Assembly: GCA_022825185.1 (NCBI GenBank)
Contig: JAJDYK010000245.1
Location: 1-27,658, forward strand
DNA length: 27,658 nt
Direction: 5' to 3'
Origin: Candidatus Latescibacterota bacterium
Lineage (GTDB): Bacteria > Latescibacterota > UBA2968 > UBA8231
Numbering within the stretch: the first letter of the stretch is position 1; the number at the start of each line of letters is the position of its first letter. Under the pieces are notes generated by a model. The model saw only the letters and a program-made list of their open reading frames with translations, did not search any database and was not told the DNA's origin. A program made the position numbers and the translations under genes. Below, in pieces: positions 25,146-27,658 of the stretch.

Positions 25146-25177
25146 AAAAAGTGTGGTACGGATGACTATCATCCGTA
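25146..25177 (-). terminator. Probable terminator after the PEGA-like lipoprotein gene
   Basis: A perfect 8-bp inverted repeat (TACGGATG at 25157-25164, CATCCGTA at 25170-25177, 5-nt loop). On the minus strand it is followed after CCACAC by TTTTTCATTTTT. The 6-nt gap before the U-run makes it weaker than a textbook terminator. It lies 4 bp past the lipoprotein stop and about 20 bp before the YidD-like gene, so it may also set their expression ratio. Confidence 0.5.
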
Positions 25178-25180
25178 TCC

Positions 25181-25732
25181 TTACCTTTTTCGATTGTTTC
25201 CGTTGACCGATGCCGGTATCATCTCAACAGTGGCGTGCTGATGCTTACCATTCTCATAGACAATGGTCAAGAAGGTGTAAATAGCGGTATCGCTCCCATC
25301 CAGCGAGGTGGCTTCTTTTAGCTCCACATGGATATAGCTCGGTTCAAATTTGGATTCGAATTCGGTGGTTGAGGAGGGCTCATATTCTCCCTCCCCCAAC
25401 GTTACAGCAGCGGTCAGCATAACACAAGCTAATTCGCCGCAGAATTCGTCAAAGTTATGATCAATATCAGTAATGCTTCTTACCGGAATTGTCTGAGGTT
25501 GGTAGCCGGCAAGGCTGATGGTGACGGTGTAGTCCTTGCCATGCTTCAGACCGGCGGTCATTGGGGTCTGCCCTTGTCCGACGACGGTGCCGTCCATCTT
25601 TCTGATCTCGACCTTGGCACTACTTGGAGTTGAGGTTACGCTAATTGAGCGTATGGGCCCGCCGCACCCGACTACTCCCATAAGAGCACATGCCACTGTG
25701 GTCCGAGCCGCAAAGCTTAGAATGCGCTGCAT
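25181..25732 (-). CDS. Lipoprotein with PEGA-like domain
   Basis: Function unknown. The 183 residues open with a lipoprotein signal peptide (RILSFAARTTVACALMGVVGC, lipidated Cys at 23). A PEGA-like beta domain follows (about 30-85): SVTSTPSSAKVEIRKMDG, a GQTPMTAGL turn and the closing SLAGYQPQTIPV. Such domains are surface or periplasmic carbohydrate- or protein-contact modules. The C-terminal half (90-183) is acidic then Asn/Lys-rich and was not recognised. The ATG at 25732 has an excellent GGGAGGAG 5 nt upstream. By eye the gene is less GC-rich than the ribosomal block, which fits accessory status. Confidence 0.85.
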   Translation of the reverse strand: MQRILSFAARTTVACALMGVVGCGGPIRSISVTSTPSSAKVEIRKMDGTVVGQGQTPMTAGLKHGKDYTVTISLAGYQPQTIPVRSITDIDHNFDEFCGELACVMLTAAVTLGEGEYEPSSTTEFESKFEPSYIHVELKEATSLDGSDTAIYTFLTIVYENGKHQHATVEMIPASVNGNNRKR

Positions 25733-25865
25733 AATTTCTCCTCCCTATTAGGGAATGTCCGATGCGTAAAAATATAAGAATTGGCTTTGGGGGGCCTTTT
25801 CCGTAGAGGTTTGCCCCGGCCACCTTCGGGTTAAGCGGCCTTCTAAACTGGGTCGTGCATCTGCT
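25733..25865 (-). promoter_or_regulatory. Structured 5' leader of the lipoprotein gene
   Basis: The minus strand contains several local hairpins. A GGCC/GGCC arm pair encloses ACC-CGAA-GGT (25818-25840). GGGGC pairs with GCCCC across about 17 nt (25791-25817). A short TCCCT-AAT-AGGGA hairpin (25742-25754) covers the first half of the ribosome-binding site (25738-25745). No riboswitch class is recognised. The rest of the gap up to 26042 is described separately. A regulatory RNA is possible but unproved. Confidence 0.4.
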
Positions 25866-26042
25866 TAGTAGCGTACGTTTGTAATGGATGCGTTTGCAAA
25901 AAAAATACGGCCATTCCCTCTGGTCAAGCAAGAAATGTTAATTTTGAGCTTGGTGATCAACTGGAGATCAAAACGCGAGTTCAATTTGATCCCGAAAAAC
26001 TAGCCTACCGAGCTTTTGCTCCTCTGCTTACCCGAACTCACG
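25866..26042. other. Gene-free spacer with a coding-like stretch
   Basis: This A/T-richer segment lies between the leader of the lipoprotein gene and the stop of the GNAT gene. One plus-strand frame is open from 25847 to 26164 without any ATG, GTG or TTG near its beginning; its middle (25928-26045) reads like protein (e.g. NFELGDQLEIKTRVQFDPEK). This could be a gene remnant or chance. A second frame gives a 39-residue ORF from ATG 25884 with no ribosome-binding site. No clear terminator for the minus-strand GNAT operon was found. Confidence 0.25.
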
Positions 26043-26594
26043 TTAATCTGAGACAACGAACTCGGGCTTTAGGGCCTGATAATCCTCTCCCAAAAGGGCA
26101 AAAATCTCGGCCCACCGGCGCGGGTAGGATGGATGGCTGTTATTGGGCGCGAAGCCCAGCTTGAGATAGCAGCGCAGAGCCGGAATGCGGAAGTCGTCGG
26201 TCAGCAGGTATATGGGTCGCGGACCTAGCGCCTTGGCTTGGGCCACGGCCGCCGCTACGATGAACTTGCCTAAGCCACGCCCCTGAAAGTCCGGGTGGAC
26301 CGCAACCCAACCAATTTCCCAACAAGGCCGCAACTCGCGGGTGCGGTCGTTGCAACCCGTGCAGGCGACGAGTTGCCCCTCGCACTCGACAAAGAGTTGG
26401 ACCCGGGTTCCTTCCAGTACGTCCTCTAGCCGCTGTCGGTCCCAACGGCCCAATTCGCCATTGGCCTGTAATAGAGACAACCAGCCCTCCTCATCGCCCG
26501 GCTGGTACGTCCGTAGGCGATAGCCGGCCATTTCCGGTAAGTCCGGGGCCGTCTCGCGCCCATACCAGAGGATGAGCTGAGGCAAGGGACTCAA
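26043..26594 (-). CDS. GNAT-family N-acetyltransferase
   Basis: Acetyl-CoA-dependent acyltransferase; substrate unknown. The 183 residues contain the core GNAT block IGWVAVHPDFQGRGLGKFI, with the acetyl-CoA loop QGRGLG at 104-109, and the C-terminal ALRCYLKLGFAP motif. The N-terminal 20 residues are extra. The TTG start overlaps the preceding stop (TTGA) and has GGGAAGG 7-8 nt upstream, so it is translated with the nucleotidyltransferase gene. Last gene of the hemL-SPOR-nucleotidyltransferase-GNAT operon. Confidence 0.88.
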   Translation of the reverse strand: MSPLPQLILWYGRETAPDLPEMAGYRLRTYQPGDEEGWLSLLQANGELGRWDRQRLEDVLEGTRVQLFVECEGQLVACTGCNDRTRELRPCWEIGWVAVHPDFQGRGLGKFIVAAAVAQAKALGPRPIYLLTDDFRIPALRCYLKLGFAPNNSHPSYPRRWAEIFALLGEDYQALKPEFVVSD

Positions 26595-27001
26595 GTGCGG
26601 CCTTCCCGACTCCGGAAGAGGGATGACTTAAACTGCTCGGGACAATGGGGCTGGAGCACGACGATTTCACATTGGGGAAAGGCCTCGGCCAAACCCGCTG
26701 GCCTCCGTTGGTCGTAGCCGAGGGCAATAATGTCGGGCGCGATTTCGCCGACGATGCGCAAAAAGTTACACCCCTCGTGGCCGAGGCAGACCTTGGTAAC
26801 TTCGGGCAGCTTCGCCAGCGCAGCTTTGCGCTCCTGTTGGGATTGGTCGGGATAGTGCCCCTTGATGCGCCGGACGTTCTCGTCTCGGGCGACCACGACG
26901 AACAGTTCGTCGCCCAGCGCAGCCGCCTGGGCGATAAAGGAGCGGTGGCCTGGGTGCAGGTAATCAAAAGTGCCGCAGCACAGTACGCGAGTCTTATTCA
27001 T
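26591..27001 (-). CDS. Small cytidylyltransferase-fold enzyme, RibL/FAD synthase-like
   Basis: Nucleotidyltransferase of the TagD/HldE/RibL type. The 136 residues have GTFDYLHPGH (10-19, HxGH at 16-19), VVARDENVRRIKGHYP (36-51), PDIIALGYDQR (89-99) and a C-terminal FKSSLFR resembling the S-S/T-x-I motif region. The ARDxxVxxIKG and GYDQ elements resemble archaeal FAD synthase (RibL), which adenylates FMN, more than glycerol-3-phosphate cytidylyltransferase; this is from memory of the families, not an alignment. It could complete FAD synthesis in a genome whose RibF lacks that domain. Its ATG overlaps the SPOR gene by 8 bp. Other options are a sugar- or alcohol-phosphate cytidylyltransferase. 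Confidence 0.72.
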   Translation of the reverse strand: MNKTRVLCCGTFDYLHPGHRSFIAQAAALGDELFVVVARDENVRRIKGHYPDQSQQERKAALAKLPEVTKVCLGHEGCNFLRIVGEIAPDIIALGYDQRRPAGLAEAFPQCEIVVLQPHCPEQFKSSLFRSREGRT

Positions 27002-27512
27002 CAGCGCGCCGGTCTATCCAATACTCGACGCCGCGATCCTTGGCAAAAATGCGGCCAAAACGGTTGGCGTCGGCGCGGTTGGCGAAATAGCCGATCCGAA
27101 CCCGCACACCAGCATCGCTCTGCACGCTATAGGCCGGATAGCCTTCGTCCTTTAATTCGCGCACCTTCAGATCGGCGTGTTTCTCGTCCCGATAGACGCC
27201 GACTTGAACGGTGAATTGGCCGCCGGGATCAAAAAATACGGGGCTAGTATCACTGGTATCCTCGGCATCGCTAGCATCGCTAGCATCGCTAGCATCGCTG
27301 GCGTCGCTAGCATCACTGGCATCACTGGCATCGCTGGTATCGGCTGGGGTGGACACAGAGTCAGTCGGCGTTAAGATGACTATTTCGCTGCGGCCAGTGG
27401 GTTCGGATTCGGGGGCCTGTTCGTCTTCGCGGACATCGCTGTCGGCACATCCCCCGACCCAGAGGACTGTCCAAGCGAACATCCATAGCCGATTGGGATT
27501 CACCGCGCTCAA
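26994..27512 (-). CDS. SPOR-domain lipoprotein with Ser-Asp-Ala repeat linker
   Basis: The 172 residues comprise a lipoprotein signal (RLWMFAWTVLWVGGC, Cys22), an acidic linker with about seven Asp-Ala-Ser repeats (about 59-84), and a C-terminal SPOR domain (about 95-165) starting QFTVQVGVY and including VRVRIGYFANRADANRF. SPOR domains bind denuded glycan strands at division septa, so an outer-membrane-anchored septal peptidoglycan contact is likely. The TTG at 27512 is chosen: AAGG lies 7 nt upstream and it overlaps the hemL stop as TTGA. A longer reading would run into hemL; a GTG at 27503 is possible. Confidence 0.88.
   Translation of the reverse strand: MSAVNPNRLWMFAWTVLWVGGCADSDVREDEQAPESEPTGRSEIVILTPTDSVSTPADTSDASDASDASDASDASDASDASDAEDTSDTSPVFFDPGGQFTVQVGVYRDEKHADLKVRELKDEGYPAYSVQSDAGVRVRIGYFANRADANRFGRIFAKDRGVEYWIDRRADE
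27251..27341. repeat. 9-bp tandem repeat coding for Asp-Ala-Ser
   Basis: About ten imperfect copies of a 9-bp unit (plus strand GCTAGCATC with variants ACTGGCATC and GCTGGCGTC). Three central copies are identical. The unit is a multiple of 3, so copy-number change alters linker length without shifting frame in the SPOR lipoprotein. Confidence 0.9.
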
Positions 27513-27658
27513 TGTATAGCCTTGAGCGCGGCAAAGTGAATGCGGAGCGTTTCTTCGATATCCCCTTCTCCGTGGACGAGCGAGGGGAACATGCATTCGT
27601 ATTGGGAGGGCGCTAGATAGAGGCCCTGCTCTAGGCAAGCCCAGAAATAGCGCTTAAA
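27509..27658 (-). CDS. hemL: Glutamate-1-semialdehyde 2,1-aminomutase, C-terminal end (cut by window edge)
   Basis: PLP enzyme making 5-aminolevulinate in the C5 haem pathway. Only the last 49 codons are visible; the start lies beyond base 27658. The end reads FKRYFWACLEQGLYLAPSQ, then PSLVHGEGDIEETL and a final short helix, matching the conserved HemL C-terminus (GVYLAPSxFE...S.AH...DI). Its TGA overlaps the SPOR gene start (TTGA), making it the upstream member of that operon within the window. Confidence 0.85.
   Translation of the reverse strand, partial: FKRYFWACLEQGLYLAPSQYECMFPSLVHGEGDIEETLRIHFAALKAIH

Noticed and set aside
25766..25840. c-di-GMP-I (GEMM) riboswitch in the lipoprotein leader
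   Set aside because: Only short pieces such as GGGGCAAACC and CCAAAGCC match; the second helix and the conserved CCGGGTTACCG-type half are missing.
25641..25931. 96-codon minus-strand ORF over the lipoprotein start and leader
   Set aside because: Overlaps the lipoprotein gene in another frame, no ribosome-binding site, and its sequence reflects the structured GC-rich leader.
27251..27341. Possible CRISPR array
   Set aside because: The 9-bp units are contiguous, with no spacers, and encode an in-frame Asp-Ala-Ser linker.

Overview
The window is 27.7 kb of gene-dense bacterial chromosome (GC-rich, almost no spacer). It comes from an uncultured-looking diderm bacterium: two lipoproteins with lipoboxes and a SPOR-domain protein point to an outer membrane. 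The gene complement (ylxP in the nusA/infB operon, DUF512-der pair, RqcH, DSD1-family enzyme, sulfatase-fold enzyme) matches no model organism I can name. An FCB-group or Latescibacterota-like lineage would fit, but that is a guess. Start codons are unusual: of 28 genes whose start lies in the window I assign 16 ATG, 8 TTG, 3 GTG and one ATT.

Region 1 (1-19221, all minus strand) is a translation and RNA block. In transcription order it holds valS and rqcH; miaA; tRNA-Gly(CCC); a DUF512 radical-SAM gene, der and a MerR-type regulator (ATGA and GTGA overlaps); then rimP-nusA-infB-ylxP-rbfA-truB-ribK-rpsO-pnp, closed by a hairpin terminator; then asnS and the start of leuS. The rimP leader has a TATAAT promoter followed at once by an intrinsic-terminator hairpin, and rimP itself has no ATG, GTG or TTG before its conserved core, so AUU is the best start. 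The usual RibF position between truB and rpsO is held by a kinase-only protein that lacks the FAD-synthetase half.

Region 2 (19360-23719, plus strand) is one tight operon: murQ, an aldo/keto reductase, a DSD1/D-threonine-aldolase-like PLP enzyme, an HU-family DNA-binding protein and a sulfatase-fold hydrolase with Thr at the formylglycine position. The first three suggest muramic-acid and D-amino-acid or hydroxy-amino-acid salvage.

Region 3 (23749-25732, minus) has a PEGA-like lipoprotein behind a structured leader, a signal-peptide-bearing YidD-domain protein, and a TPR protein with a DUF5683-like membrane tail. It looks like an envelope module and appears less GC-rich than its surroundings.

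Region 4 (26043-27658, minus) is an overlapping operon: the hemL 3' end, a SPOR lipoprotein with a Ser-Asp-Ala repeat linker, a small RibL/TagD-like nucleotidyltransferase, and a GNAT acetyltransferase. The nucleotidyltransferase resembles archaeal FAD synthases and could supply the FMN adenylyltransferase step missing from the truncated RibF. That split flavin pathway, the rimP leader with its AUU start, and the exported YidD module are the three most interesting points. No mobile element, CRISPR array or phage gene was seen.
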